A program made the translations under genes and the position numbers. The notes beneath the pieces are model-generated. The model ran no database searches. It had not been told where the DNA came from and was given only the letters and a program-made list of their open reading frames with translations. A DNA stretch of 64,000 nt from an uncultured Bacteroidota bacterium (GTDB lineage Bacteria; Bacteroidota; Bacteroidia; Bacteroidales; P3), in assembly GCA_902788805.1 (NCBI GenBank), contig CADALO010000014.1, positions 1 through 64,000 of the forward strand, written 5' to 3'. Numbering within the stretch: the first letter of the stretch is position 1; the number at the start of each line of letters is the position of its first letter. Positions 42,268 through 50,189 of the stretch are shown piece by piece.

Positions 42268-42783
42268 TTAGTCGAGCACCAGGCTGGGGGCGCTGTAGGT
42301 GCGGGCGGCGAGCTCCTGGTTGAGCATATAGAGGCTGCGGGCGTCGCTGCCGAAGAGTTCCATCTTCGAGATCATATCGCGAGCGTTGGTCTCTTCCTCG
42401 CCCTGCTCCTTGACGAACCAGTCGAGGAACTGCATCGTGCGGAAATCCTTGACTTTGCTGGCGGCGTCGTAGATGGTGTGGATCGAGGCGGTGACGTACT
42501 CCTCGTGCTCCAGACCGGCCTTCAGCACGTCCATATCTTTCTTGAACACCTTGTCGGGCTTGGCGATGGCACCCAGTGTCACGGGGCAGTCGTTGTTCTG
42601 CATATAGCGGTAGAACAACATAGCGTGGTCGCGCTCCTCCTGGGCCTGGATCATATACCAGTTGGCGAAGCCGTTCAAGCCGCGGCGCTCGAAATAGTTG
42701 GACATATCAAGATAAAGATAGGCGCTGTAAAGCTCCTTGTTGATTTGATCGTTGAGCAGATCGGCTACTTTTTTGTTAAGCAT
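42268..42783 (-). CDS. ftn: Non-haem ferritin
   Basis: A 171-residue iron-storage protein that oxidises ferrous iron and holds it in a 24-subunit shell. The bacterial ferritin start (ADLLNDQINKELYSAYLYLD) and the ferroxidase ligands in WYMIQAQEERDHAMLFY and WFVKEQGEEETNARD are visible. Length is normal. Storage of iron lowers Fenton chemistry, in line with the neighbouring peroxidase and rubredoxin. Confidence 0.95.
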   Translation of the reverse strand: MLNKKVADLLNDQINKELYSAYLYLDMSNYFERRGLNGFANWYMIQAQEERDHAMLFYRYMQNNDCPVTLGAIAKPDKVFKKDMDVLKAGLEHEEYVTASIHTIYDAASKVKDFRTMQFLDWFVKEQGEEETNARDMISKMELFGSDARSLYMLNQELAARTYSAPSLVLD

Positions 42784-42796
42784 AACTTTTATTTTT

Positions 42797-42905
42797 AATT
42801 GTGTTATTGTGTTATCGCGCTATTGCGTTAGTGTTGATGCATCATTATGCTGGTTTTTGACAGTGTCAACCACTAACACATTAACGCATTCACACATTAA
42901 CGCAT
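42797..42905. repeat. ACGCATTA/TGTTATTG simple repeats
   Basis: Between ferritin and rubredoxin are words such as CACTAACACATTAACGCA, CACATTAACGCATTC and, inverted, TGTGTTATTGTG and GCGTTAGTG. They match the repeat between the phoB and phoR genes at 9189-9239. Confidence 0.55.
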
Positions 42906-42908
42906 TCA

Positions 42909-43067
42909 TTATTGTTTTTCAAAATGACTCTTGTCGACCGAGCAGAGGGGGCACACCCAGTCGGCGGGCAGGTCCTCGAACTTGGTGTCGGGAGCGATGC
43001 CGTTGTCAGGGTCGCCCTTCGCGGGGTCATACTCATACCCGCATACATTGCAAACATACTTTTCCAT
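42909..43067 (-). CDS. rub: Rubredoxin
   Basis: A 52-residue iron-sulfur electron carrier. The two cysteine pairs ([10 protein letters not shown] at residues 6-15 and [12 protein letters not shown] from residue 39) bind one iron, and the [18 protein letters not shown] segment is typical. It can pass electrons to rubrerythrin and the flavodiiron protein. The ATG is at 43067 and the stop TAA at 42909; a -7 element lies at 43103-43110. Confidence 0.95.
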   Translation of the reverse strand: MEKYVCNVCGYEYDPAKGDPDNGIAPDTKFEDLPADWVCPLCSVDKSHFEKQ

Positions 43068-43102
43068 ATTATTGTTGTTTTAAAGGTTAATATTTCAAAG
43101 TG

Positions 43103-43110
43103 CAAAGATA
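43103..43110 (-). promoter_or_regulatory. -7 element of rubredoxin
   Basis: Read leftward this is TATCTTTG, 36 bases upstream of the rubredoxin ATG. Confidence 0.6.
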
Positions 43111-43257
43111 CGACTATTTTCTTATATGGCAAAAAATATTTTCATACGGCGGCAAAACAAAAGTGTATGCTTGTCGGCGGTGCTTTGATAATGATGACGT
43201 ATTATTATATCTTCGATATAATAATCAACCCGTTATGCATCACAAGAAACTCTATCG

Positions 43258-43340
43258 TAATTATATGGTAACCCTAGGGTAATTCTATGGTAACTCTAAG
43301 GTGGTAAGGCTGTGGTAGCCCTGTGGTAAGGCAATGGCAA
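43258..43340. repeat. Degenerate TGGTAAC-type short repeats
   Basis: About seven imperfect copies of an 11-12 base unit (ATATGGTAACCCT, TATGGTAACTCT, GTGGTAAGGC, and similar). No gene is supported from 43068 to 43448 apart from this tract. Confidence 0.5.
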
Positions 43341-43448
43341 TACACTGGCGATACTGCCGACACAACACCTCCAACCACACACAAATCATGCCCATGATTC
43401 CCCCAAAAACCATGAGCATGATTTCAAAGATTTGCTTGCGCTGCAGAC

Positions 43449-43507
43449 CATCAGTAGCATCGCGCCAAAGCGAGGACGGCGAGGGATTTGATGATGTGGT
43501 GTTTCAT
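43449..43507 (-). pseudogene. Truncated copy of the 5' end of the 44176-44670 gene
   Basis: Leftward from the ATG at 43507 the codons give MKHHIIKSLAVLALA, nearly the same as the start MKHHIIKSLAAVALG of the gene 1.2 kb upstream on the same strand. A frameshift then stops it within about 20 codons. It is a small duplicated stump just downstream of the SUMF1-like gene. Confidence 0.65.
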
Positions 43508-43536
43508 ATTTTAAATGTTATTCAAGTAGTTTTTCA

Positions 43537-44136
43537 TTATTCCGATAATAGTGTTGCAACACAACGGAAGGTTCCAAGTTCCGACGCGGGGGCATCTGAA
43601 GCAATCTCGTCATTTCCGTTGTCTGACATCTTTACTCGATGTAACCCTGACGCTTTACGCAATTCTTCGGACGTCGGCATTCGGAACTGAAGTTTCTTCT
43701 TGTGGACTTTATTATACATCTCCGTCCGCCAGTTGCAAAATGCCACGCATTGCTCGTATGACAGGCCGACCATCGGGTGTCTGTCGTATTCTTCGTTCAA
43801 GAATTTTATGTCACCGCTTGAAAAACCATATTTTTCCATCTTTTCCCTTCCTTGGGTATAAGGGTACAGGAAAACATGATTGTAGTGATTCCTGAAAACT
43901 GCGCTGTCGCACTTTGTAGATTGGAACTGTTCGGAATCCACACCGTAGGTTTTATACATATACCAGACATATTCATTCCACCATCTTATGGACACTTCCG
44001 TTTTGTCGATATAAATCCCGGCTTTATCCAATTTAATCATGTTGGGGACATTCTGGGCAACTGTCCGCCCAGAATATCCAAGAAGAATAAAACTGATCAG
44101 CAAAATACCAGTTAGACGAGCTGTTTTTAATTCCAT
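43537..44136 (-). CDS. SUMF1/formylglycine-generating-enzyme-like secreted protein
   Basis: 199 residues with a signal peptide (ILLISFILLGYSGRTVAQ). The fold marks are the early KAGIYIDKTEVSIRWWNEY (the family's DKTEVT-type motif), HPMVGLSYEQCVAFCNWRTE and FRMPTSEELRKA, closing with GTFRCVATL in place of the usual GFRCV. It is shorter than enzymes of the family and lacks an obvious copper-binding cysteine pair, so it is probably a non-enzymatic relative. The 5' duplicate stump of the next gene lies just downstream. Confidence 0.75.
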   Translation of the reverse strand: MELKTARLTGILLISFILLGYSGRTVAQNVPNMIKLDKAGIYIDKTEVSIRWWNEYVWYMYKTYGVDSEQFQSTKCDSAVFRNHYNHVFLYPYTQGREKMEKYGFSSGDIKFLNEEYDRHPMVGLSYEQCVAFCNWRTEMYNKVHKKKLQFRMPTSEELRKASGLHRVKMSDNGNDEIASDAPASELGTFRCVATLLSE

Positions 44137-44175
44137 AATCTTAAATTTTATTGATGATACGTTGAGGTTAATTGT

Positions 44176-44670
44176 CTATTTGCGGCGGTAAGTGTACGTG
44201 TAGGTGAGAATACCGGAACCAATGTGGCTTTCGAAAGGCTTGTCCACCACGTAGACAAGAGAGTTTTCGTCCAACTGGTCGATTCTCCAAGTCTCGCTGC
44301 CACCGGATGGCGATATAACCTTCAGCGAGTCCGTCGCTGCGGAGAGAACCCACGTGAGGTCATAGCTCTTAAACTTCATTGCGCAGCTGTCGCCGTCTCT
44401 GTACACACGGCCGCTTTCAATGTCTCTGGCTATCATTGTCATGCTTCCGTCAGCGTTGATGGTCATGTCCTTGCGCTCGGGCTTCTCTTCGTCCTGCGCC
44501 GAACTGTCGTGGAATGGAGCGGGGTCATCCCAATGGATGGCTACAGCCGATTTGACATACTGCCAACTGCCGACAAGTTCATGTTCTCCTTTCAGCATCG
44601 GTCGGAAAGCCGTCAGCAGCATTGCGCCCAAGGCGACGGCGGCGAGGGATTTGATGATGTGATGTTTCAT
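44176..44670 (-). CDS. Secreted lipocalin-like protein
   Basis: 164 residues with a signal peptide (SLAAVALGAMLLTAF). The mature part starts ELVGSWQYVK and has a series of beta strands (DMTINADGSMTMIA, SYDLTWVLSA, GSGILTYTYTYRRK), the pattern of small lipocalin-like proteins of Bacteroidetes. Ligand and role are unknown. Its first 15 codons are duplicated at 43449-43507. Confidence 0.6.
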   Translation of the reverse strand: MKHHIIKSLAAVALGAMLLTAFRPMLKGEHELVGSWQYVKSAVAIHWDDPAPFHDSSAQDEEKPERKDMTINADGSMTMIARDIESGRVYRDGDSCAMKFKSYDLTWVLSAATDSLKVISPSGGSETWRIDQLDENSLVYVVDKPFESHIGSGILTYTYTYRRK

Positions 44671-44690
44671 TGTTTTATATTGTTAAAGGT

Positions 44691-45302
44691 TTATTGTTTC
44701 TTGTTGCGGGCGGCATCAATGGAGTCGATGTGGTCTAAAGCGATGTCGGAGGTGGCATTCCATTGCTGGGTGCGGCTTCGCTCTTTGAGTTCCCTAAGGT
44801 TCTGATTGTTTACCTGCGCTTCTTCTTTTTCGATGCCTGTTTCATAGATGGTGACGCAACGCAGGTCGGGGAATATGTAAACGGAGACGTCGTCGGGACG
44901 GATATCACCGGACGCAATACTCTTGTCTGGCGTTTCGCGGTGTGCACGATGCACATAAAACTCGGCGGTGTTGTTTAAGAATCCCTCTTTAACCTCGTCG
45001 GGGATGGTGGTGTCGTTGATGAGCTTGTTTCTGTCTGCCGTGAGGCCGAAGAGGCTGTCGATGGCTGCCCAGCCCTCGTCGCTCTCGGCCTGGAGGAGGG
45101 TGACGGGGAGGCGCAGGGTGTCGTTGATTATCTTGTCCTGTACGTATGTGACGCGCACGCCGGGGAGCCGCATATCAGCGAAGTGGCGGTAGACGTCGCT
45201 GCACTTGTCATAGCTCAACGTGTGCGGCAGGAACTTCCACGCTGCCGCGCAGCCCACAAGGAGCAGGGACAAGATTATGATTATGAGCGTGCGGTGTCTC
45301 AT
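44691..45302 (-). CDS. Membrane-anchored protein in ECF-sigma operon
   Basis: 203 residues from the ATG at 45302. An N-terminal hydrophobic segment (TLIIIILSLLLVGCAAAW) could be a lipoprotein signal or an uncleaved anchor. The rest is soluble and mixed. No domain is recognised. Its ATG overlaps the stop of the upstream small membrane gene by 4 bases, and that gene overlaps the sigma factor, so all three form one operon. It may be the output or the sensor part of the sigma system. Confidence 0.65.
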   Translation of the reverse strand: MRHRTLIIIILSLLLVGCAAAWKFLPHTLSYDKCSDVYRHFADMRLPGVRVTYVQDKIINDTLRLPVTLLQAESDEGWAAIDSLFGLTADRNKLINDTTIPDEVKEGFLNNTAEFYVHRAHRETPDKSIASGDIRPDDVSVYIFPDLRCVTIYETGIEKEEAQVNNQNLRELKERSRTQQWNATSDIALDHIDSIDAARNKKQ

Positions 45303-45538
45303 AGTTTGGCGATGAGGGTTGTCTGTTCGATGGTGTTGATGGTTGCGGTGCGTGCTTGGGCGCTGCTGACATAATGTCCATCGGGGTCGGGCGTTGCTGC
45401 AATGGCTATGACGGCCACCACCGCAGCGGCGCCGATGAGGGTGCGCGTGGCCCTCTGGCGCTGGCGTTCCCGTCGGCGGCACCATTCGGCAAGTCCTTCG
45501 GTCATCGCCCGCATCTCGTTTTTATAGTCTTGTTGCAT
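45299..45538 (-). CDS. Small single-helix membrane protein, possible anti-sigma factor
   Basis: 79 residues. A charged cytoplasmic N-terminus (EGLAEWCRRRERQRQRATR) precedes one membrane helix (TLIGAAAVVAVIAIA) and a short outer tail. Size and position directly after an ECF sigma gene fit a minimal anti-sigma factor, but there is no zinc motif or known domain. It overlaps the sigma gene by 17 bases. Confidence 0.6.
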   Translation of the reverse strand: MQQDYKNEMRAMTEGLAEWCRRRERQRQRATRTLIGAAAVVAVIAIAATPDPDGHYVSSAQARTATINTIEQTTLIAKL

Positions 45539-46019
45539 ATTGTCTCAGTTTATTCATTATTCGGTTTACACGTTGGTAGACGGCATTTTGCTCTATATTG
45601 AAGCTGGCAGCTATCTCCTCGGCCGAGTAGCCTTCAAGACGCATACGCATCAGGCGTTGCTCGTCGGGGGTGAGGAACGAGAAAAGGTCGTCAATCCGCT
45701 CGGCGACATTGCTCTCTTCGGTGACGACAGACTCAGCCATCTCTTCGGTGACTGGTTCCAAGTCAGGACTTTTCTTTCGATAGAGGTCGACTAGGACGCT
45801 GCGTGTCACCCTCCGAACCCATACGCGCTGCTGCCACTCCGACTGGCTGTTCATCGTGTCGAACTTCAGCCAGAGCATAATCCACACCTCCTGCACCATA
45901 TCCTCGCAGCGGGGTATGTCGCCACGGGCAAAGTCGTAGCAGACGCGCCACACCGTCGCCTGGTGACGCCGCATAAAGGACTTGTAGTCCTCGTACCGCT
46001 GTCTGCTATATTGCTCCAT
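45522..46019 (-). CDS. ECF-type RNA polymerase sigma factor
   Basis: 165 residues. Region 2 is visible as YDFARGDIPRCEDMVQEVWI and region 4 as FLTPDEQRLMRMRLEGYSAE followed by IAASFNIEQNAVYQRVNRI, the helix-turn-helix that reads the -35 element. It directs polymerase to a small regulon, probably released by an anti-sigma factor. It heads the three-gene operon down to 44691. Confidence 0.9.
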   Translation of the reverse strand: MEQYSRQRYEDYKSFMRRHQATVWRVCYDFARGDIPRCEDMVQEVWIMLWLKFDTMNSQSEWQQRVWVRRVTRSVLVDLYRKKSPDLEPVTEEMAESVVTEESNVAERIDDLFSFLTPDEQRLMRMRLEGYSAEEIAASFNIEQNAVYQRVNRIMNKLRQYATRL

Positions 46020-46150
46020 CTATAATATAAGACGTAATTTTTGACACAAATCTTACTCAAGGGCACAAAAAAATGAAGAAAAACTGATTTTCTTCATTTT
46101 TTTGTATCCTGCCAGCATCACGGGTGAGGCTAATATAAAATGGAGGATTA

Positions 46151-46549
46151 TTACGCAATCACCCGTTCAGAAACGGCATCTATCATTTTCTTTGTGGGAG
46201 CAAACAATGGTTCAATCAGTTCTTGTGTAGCATCGAAAGAACAATTGTAATCACTTTTCTCACGCATTGTCTGTAACAGCGTGAATGTATCAGAGAACTG
46301 CTCTTCCAGGATTCCTGTTTTGATATAGGTTTGTCGGAATAACATTCCAGCACCGTGATGCGTTCTTACCTCGTGTTTGTCGTGGATTAACAATGCATTG
46401 ACGGCGTGGAAAACAGCATAATACAATCGATTTGCTGCCGCATCCCATTGTTTATGCTCACGCATTATTTCAGCTTGCAAGAAATATGCATTTGCCTTCT
46501 CGATTTCTCTCGATACAATAATCCGTCGGTTTTCTTCACTCAGACTCAT
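46151..46549 (-). CDS. HEPN domain protein (second HEPN/MNT pair)
   Basis: 132 residues, helical. ANRLYYAVFHAVNALLIHD followed by VRTHHGAGMLFRQTYI is the HEPN pattern in the family with K/RTHxG. It is the second gene of a pair with the MNT gene (overlap of 4 bases). The order is the reverse of the pair at 11.2-11.9 kb, where HEPN comes first, and the two HEPN sequences differ clearly. Confidence 0.85.
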   Translation of the reverse strand: MSLSEENRRIIVSREIEKANAYFLQAEIMREHKQWDAAANRLYYAVFHAVNALLIHDKHEVRTHHGAGMLFRQTYIKTGILEEQFSDTFTLLQTMREKSDYNCSFDATQELIEPLFAPTKKMIDAVSERVIA

Positions 46550-46860
46550 ACCAAAACACTTTTTTCTCGTGAAACATTATCGTAAAAAGGAGTATAATAG
46601 TAGTCCTGCCACTCTTTTTTTGCGTAAACCTGTGGGTTGATCTCCACTCCTATTTCCCAACCCATCTCACGAAGAGGTTTTTGCGTCAAATAATCGTCGA
46701 GTGTCAGAGTGTCTTTGTCAAGCAGTATCAGCAGATCGTAGTCGCTGTCAGGACGGGCGTCGCCGCGAGCACGTGACCCATAGAGCCAAAGCGATGCTCC
46801 CTTGGGGAGAATTTTCTCGCCAAGTTCTTTAATGCGTTGTATGACCTGTTCCTGCTCCAT
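46546..46860 (-). CDS. MNT-type nucleotidyltransferase (second HEPN/MNT pair)
   Basis: 104 residues. The motif GSRARGDARPDSDYDLLIL (near residue 36) has the Gly-Ser and two aspartates of the nucleotidyltransferase core. It is the first gene of the pair, with the ATG at 46860 and a -7 element (TATCTTTG read leftward) at 46880-46887. In known systems the MNT partner adds AMP to, or otherwise neutralises, the HEPN toxin. Confidence 0.88.
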   Translation of the reverse strand: MEQEQVIQRIKELGEKILPKGASLWLYGSRARGDARPDSDYDLLILLDKDTLTLDDYLTQKPLREMGWEIGVEINPQVYAKKEWQDYYYTPFYDNVSREKSVLV

Positions 46861-46935
46861 TGCTGTAATATTCAATTTGCAAAGATACAACTTTTTTCTT
46901 ATATGGTAAAATTATTTAATAGTTAGACCGAAAGC

Positions 46936-47037
46936 TCAAAGGGGAAGGGTGTTCTTATAGGCATATTCAATGTCGTCTTTCACCACATAGCCATTCGGTA
47001 TGTCGCTTAAATATACAAAAATGTTATAAATAAAAGT
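46936..47037 (-). pseudogene. C-terminal fragment of an unknown gene
   Basis: A leftward frame ends in IPNGYVVKDDIEYAYKNTL and PL then stop, a sensible protein tail resembling the end of DUF3990-like proteins. Upstream the sequence is AT-rich and has no credible start, so only a stump remains. Confidence 0.3.
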
Positions 47038-47112
47038 CAATTTTGTGTAAAAATTGTATCTTATTTATATCAAAAACCAACAAGAATTGACTTTTGTAAG
47101 AGACAATATTGG

Positions 47113-47742
47113 CTATTCCACTAGCTTGAAGTCGCTGGCGGGGTGCTTGCACCAGGGGCAGATGAAGTCGGCAGGGAGTTCGTCGCCCTCATAGACATAG
47201 CCGCAGACGTCGCAGACCCAGCGCTTCTTGCCTTTATCCGATGCCGGCAGGGATGCCGGCGCTGCAGTGGGCTTGATGTGCTGCTGGTAGTAAGCGTAGG
47301 TGATGCTGGGGCTGTCGCTGAGCACACGGGCCTCCATCACGCGGGCGATGAACATCGTATGGGTGCCGAGGTCGATGCTCTTGGTGACGACACAGCTAAT
47401 CACCGAGTTGATATACTTGGGCAGATAGCGTAGCCCGTTGTCGGTGCGGAGCTCTGTTTCGCATTCGGCAAACTTGTCGACCGTCTTGCCGCTCTGGAAA
47501 CCGAAGTGCTGGAAGGGCTTCATCGTGGCCTCCTCGCTGAGCGGACAGAGGTTGAACTTCAGCGTGCGCAGCACCATATCGTGCGTGAGGTTGGCTTTGT
47601 TGACGCAAATCATCAGCTGCAGTGGGTCGCTGGTGACCTGCTGAGCCACGTTGATGATGCAGGCGTTGTCTTTGCCGCCCTGTTGTGCCACGAGCACGAA
47701 CAGACCGTAACTGATATTGAAAATGGCTTTGTTGTCGATCAT
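47113..47742 (-). CDS. Flavin reductase-rubredoxin fusion (high-molecular-weight rubredoxin)
   Basis: 209 residues. An N-terminal flavin-reductase-like FMN domain (ISYGLFVLVAQQGGKDNACI, CVNKANLTHDMV) is joined by a Pro/Ala linker to a C-terminal rubredoxin ([20 protein letters not shown] with CPWCKHP). Such proteins take electrons from NADH and pass them to flavodiiron proteins for oxygen or nitric oxide reduction. The flavodiiron gene is 0.75 kb upstream in the same direction, separated by a four-helix-bundle gene and repeats. Confidence 0.9.
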   Translation of the reverse strand: MIDNKAIFNISYGLFVLVAQQGGKDNACIINVAQQVTSDPLQLMICVNKANLTHDMVLRTLKFNLCPLSEEATMKPFQHFGFQSGKTVDKFAECETELRTDNGLRYLPKYINSVISCVVTKSIDLGTHTMFIARVMEARVLSDSPSITYAYYQQHIKPTAAPASLPASDKGKKRWVCDVCGYVYEGDELPADFICPWCKHPASDFKLVE

Positions 47743-47833
47743 ATTTTTTGTTTTAGTGGATGTTAATTTTAATTTTAGTGGAGTGAAAGGGGAGTGATTG
47801 TGGAGTGAAAGGGGAGTGATAGAGACAAATGTG

Positions 47834-48241
47834 TTATAGCTCGTCGTTTTTCATTGCATTGTTTTTGATTACTCCGTTGCAGTAAGCGTTCAAGAACCTG
47901 CTTGTCATTAGTATAGAATTCTTCAGTTGCTCGAACTCTTCTTCATTAATATAGTCAAGGTCTTTAGCAAGGATATGATAGTCTCTACATTCTTCCAGGC
48001 TTCCTTGAGCAATGTTAAAGAATCGCAATTTGTCTGCTCTGCTTGTCTTTTTGTACCCTTCTGCAATGTTGGCTTCAATGGACACAGCTGCACGTCTCAG
48101 TTGAGATGTTAGTCCAAACCGTTCATCTTCAGGAAAATGCCTTGATATGCTGTGTGCTAACAGAACAAACTCGTGAGCTTTTTGCCAAGCAATTACTCTT
48201 TGAAATCCATACACCATAGGATCCTTTTTTATATTAATCAT
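47834..48241 (-). CDS. Four-helix bundle protein (S23/IVS family)
   Basis: 135 residues. The family marks VIAWQKAHEFVLLAHSISR, SQLRRAAVSIEANIAEGY and FFNIAQGSLEECRDYHILA are plain. Members were first found in intervening sequences of 23S rRNA genes and also occur as stand-alone genes in Bacteroidetes; the function is unknown. The start codon lies at the edge of a 100-bp tandem array (48237-48500), and short GGAGTGAAAGGGGAGTG repeats follow the gene. The whole looks inserted between the rubredoxin fusion and its flavodiiron partner. Confidence 0.88.
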   Translation of the reverse strand: MINIKKDPMVYGFQRVIAWQKAHEFVLLAHSISRHFPEDERFGLTSQLRRAAVSIEANIAEGYKKTSRADKLRFFNIAQGSLEECRDYHILAKDLDYINEEEFEQLKNSILMTSRFLNAYCNGVIKNNAMKNDEL

Positions 48242-48500
48242 TATTCATTTGTCCCTTTCACTTCCCTTTCACTCCCTCATCACTCCTCTCTCACTCCCCT
48301 TTCACTTCTCTCATCACTCCTCAAATATTTTTACAAATCATTATTCATTTGTCCCTTTCACTTCCCTTTCACTCCCTCATCACTCCTCTCTCACTCCCCT
48401 TTCACTTCTCTCTCACTCCTCAAATATTTTTACAAATCATTATTCATTTGTCCCTTTCACTCCCCTTTTACTCCTCTCTCACTCCCCTTTCACTCCTCCA
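48237..48500. repeat. 100-bp tandem repeat, about 2.6 copies
   Basis: Units start at ATCATTATTCATTTGTCCC at 48237, 48337 and 48436 and are made of CCTTTCACTCCCC-type words with a closing CAAATATTTTTACAA. The last unit runs into the end of the flavodiiron gene (48490), whose final codons (SMEE) are written by the same repeat composition. Complementary words occur at 47779-47820. Confidence 0.85.
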
Positions 48501-49695
48501 TACTTCCAACTATAGCGTCGGCCAGGGTGGCGAGTTGCTCCTCTTGCGATGGCTGCATTGCGCTCTTCAGCGTCAGCGTGTCGCCAACGACGGTCAAGCC
48601 CTTCATCTCGTCGAGCATAGCGCGCATCTGCTTGCCGCTCTGTGCCGCCCAGGTGCCGTTCTCGATTAGGGCCACGTGGCGGTTCTGGAAGTTGTGGGCC
48701 TTGAGGTCGTGCAGCAGGTTCTCGACAGGGGTGAAGATACCGCCGTTGTAGGTGGCAGCGGCGATGACGATGTGGCTGAAGCGGAAGGCCTCGCTAACAA
48801 GGATGCTGACATCGGTCTGCGATGCGTCGTAGACGGCAATCTCCCTTACGCCCTTCTCTGCCAGCAGCGTAGCCAGCCGTTCTGCGGCCGCTGCGGTGTG
48901 GCCGTAGATCGAGCCGTAGACAATCACAACACCCTTCTGCTCAGGCTCATACTTGCTCCAGATGTCGTATTTGTTTATGAAATATCCGATGTCCTTGCGC
49001 CATACCGGGCCGTGCAGCGGGCAAAGCATATCGATCTGCAGCGCAGCGGCCTTCTTCAGCAAGCCCTGCACCTGAACACCGTATTTGCCCACGATGTTGA
49101 TATAGTAGCGCCGTGCGTCGTCGAGCCAGTCGCGGCCAAAGTTGACCTCGTCGGCAAAGATATTGCCGTTCAATGCGCCAAAGGTACCGAAGGCATCGGC
49201 CGAGAAAAGGATATGGTCGGTTGCGTCGTAGGTTACCATCACTTCGGGCCAGTGTACCATAGGTGCATTGACAAACTTCAGTTCGTGACGGCCGGTGGTC
49301 AGCGTATCGGCCTCGCCAACAACCATCAAGCGGCTGTCGAGGTCGAAGCTGAAGAACTGGCGTATCATATTGGCAGCCTTGGTGTTGGTGACGATTTTAG
49401 CCTCAGGGTAGCGCAGAACAGCCTCCTCTATGGTGGCAGCGTGGTCGGGCTCCAAGTGGTTGACGACTATGTAGTTGAGCTTGCTGCCGGCAAGGGCTGC
49501 GGCTATGTTGTCCATAAACTGCGGCATCACAGCGAGGTCGGCGCAGTCGAGCAGCACCGTCTGCTCGTCAAGCAGCACATAGCTGTTGTACGAAACTCCA
49601 CGCGGGATGGGATAGACGTTCTCGAACAGGGCGAGGCGGCGGTCGCTCGCACCCACATAAATCAGGTCGTTGGTGATTTTTCTTATGTTATGCAT
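48490..49695 (-). CDS. fprA: Flavodiiron protein (FprA/ROO type)
   Basis: A 401-residue cytoplasmic enzyme reducing oxygen to water, or nitric oxide to nitrous oxide. The metallo-lactamase-like half holds the diiron ligands H80, E82, D84, H85 (NHLEPDHA), then H148, D167 and a later His in CPLHGPVW. The flavodoxin half starts VVIVYGSIYGHT near residue 255. A -7 element lies at 49769-49776. The adjacent flavin reductase-rubredoxin is its likely electron donor. Confidence 0.95.
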   Translation of the reverse strand: MHNIRKITNDLIYVGASDRRLALFENVYPIPRGVSYNSYVLLDEQTVLLDCADLAVMPQFMDNIAAALAGSKLNYIVVNHLEPDHAATIEEAVLRYPEAKIVTNTKAANMIRQFFSFDLDSRLMVVGEADTLTTGRHELKFVNAPMVHWPEVMVTYDATDHILFSADAFGTFGALNGNIFADEVNFGRDWLDDARRYYINIVGKYGVQVQGLLKKAAALQIDMLCPLHGPVWRKDIGYFINKYDIWSKYEPEQKGVVIVYGSIYGHTAAAAERLATLLAEKGVREIAVYDASQTDVSILVSEAFRFSHIVIAAATYNGGIFTPVENLLHDLKAHNFQNRHVALIENGTWAAQSGKQMRAMLDEMKGLTVVGDTLTLKSAMQPSQEEQLATLADAIVGSMEE

Positions 49696-50189
49696 TGCGA
49701 TAAAGTGTTGATTCTATGTATGGTTTGTTGCTTGTTGGCCAGCTTGTACCTGCTGTCCAAACAAATTGCAAATATACGAAAAAATCTAAAAGTACAGAAA
49801 TTCATTTTCTATTACCAGCCAAAAACGCCAATGGGAACATCCCTCGCTACTGGATAAAACAGGACAACCGCAGCGGCTTGCACCGCTCCATCAAGCACCC
49901 AACGCCGTCATTTCGACTATTGATAAACTATACTTTAACCATAGTTCGACCATTATATATGGTTAAACGATGGTCGAAGGATGGTTAAACGATGGTTGAT
50001 ATGACGGAGCAGATCCCTGCCTGCCCTGTTGTTGAGACAATGCTGTAGGCTGGAACGAAGTGTGTGACTTGTGGATTTAGGGCGCCTGATGTGGCGGAGC
50101 AGAGCTCCGCCGCAACGGGTTATTAGGAATTGCATTCCGCGAGGCGATAATCATTGCTCATTTGTGCTTTAATCGCCTATCATTTATTG
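49696..50189. other. Intergenic region with short repeats
   Basis: No gene is supported. A leftward -7 element for fprA (TATATTTG) is at 49769-49776. Bases 49925-50000 hold four or five words of the type ATGGTTAAACGATGGTCGA and their partial inverts. A hairpin GGCGGAGC/GCTCCGCC sits at 50093-50111. Confidence 0.5.

Noticed and set aside
48173..48751. 192-codon plus-strand frame across the 100-bp repeats
   Set aside because: It is formed by CT-rich repeats and the antisense of fprA.
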